Assembly (NCBI GenBank): GCA_021106995.1 | Contig: JAIOTG010000118.1 | Span: 1 to 13,975 of the forward strand | Direction of reading: 5' to 3' | DNA from: a bacterium | GTDB taxonomy: Bacteria; Patescibacteriota; Patescibacteriia; Patescibacteriales; JAGXOH01 | DNA: 13,975 bases | Shown: positions 13,227-13,975 of the stretch, one piece after another | How positions within the stretch are numbered: position 1 is the stretch's first letter | Layout: each line of letters begins with the position of its first letter | Notes under the pieces: model-generated | Seen by the model: the letters and a program-made list of their open reading frames with translations, nothing else | Database searches by the model: none | Told to the model about the DNA's origin: nothing | Translations under genes and position numbers: made by a program

Positions 13227-13619
13227 ATGTTCAAAAAACTACAAAAAGTTGTCTTGTCGACTTTAATTATATTTATGTTTTATACAAAAACAGCATCTGC
13301 TGGCTTTGTAGACTGTTCAGGCGCTAACTGTGGACTAAACAACCTAGTTGATACTGCTGTTGAAATATCTAGTTGGCTCCTAGGAGTCGCTGGATCACTC
13401 GCCTTGCTCATGTTTATTTATGGTGGTATAATGTTTTTGATTTCAAGCGGAAGTAGTGAAAGAGTCAGCAAGGGAAAGACTATACTAACAAACAGTATTA
13501 TTGGTCTAGCTATAATACTTTTAAGTTTTTTAATAATTGGCTTTGTGTTTAAAGCTCTTGGAGTTAACGTGGAAGGTACTGCTTGGGCAAAAGTTGGCTG
13601 GTTTAAAGGAGGAGGATAA
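13227..13619 (+). CDS. VirB2/TrbC-like pilin-type membrane protein
   Basis: The 130-residue protein has a signal peptide ending TASA (residues about 1-25). A short extracellular stretch with two cysteines follows (DCSGANC, C29 and C34). Then come two membrane helices (about 46-74 and 86-110) joined by a short polar loop with SSGSSERVSKGK. This layout, including the FIYGGIMFLISSGSSERVSKGK wording, matches the small two-helix proteins often annotated as pilin or TrbC/VirB2-like in Patescibacteria. In VirB2 itself such a protein builds a conjugative pilus; no other secretion genes are visible here, so the function is open. It begins 12 bases after the solute-binding gene, suggesting one transcript. 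Confidence 0.72.
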   Translation: MFKKLQKVVLSTLIIFMFYTKTASAGFVDCSGANCGLNNLVDTAVEISSWLLGVAGSLALLMFIYGGIMFLISSGSSERVSKGKTILTNSIIGLAIILLSFLIIGFVFKALGVNVEGTAWAKVGWFKGGG

Positions 13620-13652
13620 TCCAAAAATATTTTATTTAAATCTATTGTAGGT

Positions 13653-13975
13653 ATGAACAGTTTTAGAAAAAACAGTATTTCCTATAATTATAAAACTGCT
13701 GGAGAGCAATTGTTTTTAGCTAGAAAAAAACAAAATTTAAAACTTAAAAAAATTTCAAAAAAAATAAATATAAGCGTTGAATATCTTAAATTCTTAGAAA
13801 ATGGTAATTTTGATAAATTACCAGAAGGAATTTATAGAGAAAAAATATTAAAAAAATATTCCGAATTTTTAAACCTAGATCAGAGCAAAATCGCCAAAAC
13901 TTTTGTAAAAGAAAAAAATATTAACTCTTCTCCTGAAAAAAAAATTCCAAGCCCAAAAAACCTAAAGGCTTATAA
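13653..13975 (+). CDS. RodZ-like helix-turn-helix protein, partial (runs off right edge)
   Basis: An open frame of 107 codons plus two bases runs to the window edge. Residues about 17-78 form the RodZ-type N-terminal HTH domain: GEQLFLARKKQNLKLKKISK, then YLKFLENGNFDKLPEGIYRE and YSEFLNLD. In RodZ this cytoplasmic domain binds MreB and is followed by a membrane helix, which would lie beyond the window; the residues seen after 85 are already a polar linker (SSPEKKIPSPK). It starts 33 bases after the pilin-like gene. Without the C-terminal part, a plain HTH regulator cannot be excluded. Confidence 0.75.
   Translation, partial: MNSFRKNSISYNYKTAGEQLFLARKKQNLKLKKISKKINISVEYLKFLENGNFDKLPEGIYREKILKKYSEFLNLDQSKIAKTFVKEKNINSSPEKKIPSPKNLKAY

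Noticed and set aside
1..13975. CRISPR arrays, insertion sequences and long direct repeats.
   Set aside because: No regularly spaced repeats, no transposase-like frame and no long duplicated segment were seen on reading through the window.

Overview
The window is a stretch of bacterial chromosome that is strongly A/T-rich by eye, with compact gene packing, short proteins and very short intergenic gaps. The protein set suggests a member of the Candidate Phyla Radiation (Patescibacteria), probably of the Parcubacteria type. The signs are a short YidC, an L19 with a charged N-terminal extension, an undersized SMC, a two-helix VirB2/TrbC-like pilin protein and a RodZ-like HTH protein. Almost no gene has a Shine-Dalgarno sequence. 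Stops are TAA (most) or TAG (three) and never TGA, and both tRNA genes lack an encoded CCA. The placement is an inference from gene content, not from a marker tree.

Layout. (1) 1-1961, minus strand: rpmH-rnpA-yidD-yidC, the conserved cluster for ribosome, RNase P and membrane insertion, read from one promoter at 1998-2026. A membrane-anchored protein of unknown function follows with its own promoter and runs off the left edge. (2) 2124-3456: a TraR/DksA-type zinc-finger gene and lspA on the plus strand, overlapping tail-to-tail with tsaE on the minus strand. (3) 3487-6100: a pocket of accessory genes: an isochorismatase-family hydrolase, a 58-residue membrane protein, a MazG-like pyrophosphohydrolase and two unrecognised genes. 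The two unrecognised genes each have their own promoter and intrinsic terminator. (4) 6104-7500, minus strand: rplS, tRNA-Leu(GAG) and tRNA-Val(UAC) as one transcription unit with a structured leader, preceded by a CMP-kinase-like gene. (5) 7494-11755, plus strand: smc and comM, a DNA-maintenance pair whose promoter overlaps the divergent kinase promoter. (6) 11769-13975, plus strand: a lipoprotein of the sugar-type solute-binding family interrupted by one in-frame TAA, a pilin-like membrane protein, and the start of a RodZ-like gene cut by the right edge.

The genes fit together as housekeeping for a small cell. YidC inserts membrane proteins. LspA would process lipoproteins such as the solute-binding protein at 11841. 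RnpA would take part in 5' processing of the two tRNAs, which would then need CCA addition. SMC and ComM act on DNA. The points most worth a second look are the SMC with no visible hinge or zinc hook, the single in-frame stop in the solute-binding gene, the rplS leader with tRNA-Leu starting two bases after the rplS stop, and an orphan gene with a consensus promoter, the only strong ribosome-binding site seen, a TTG start and a terminator.
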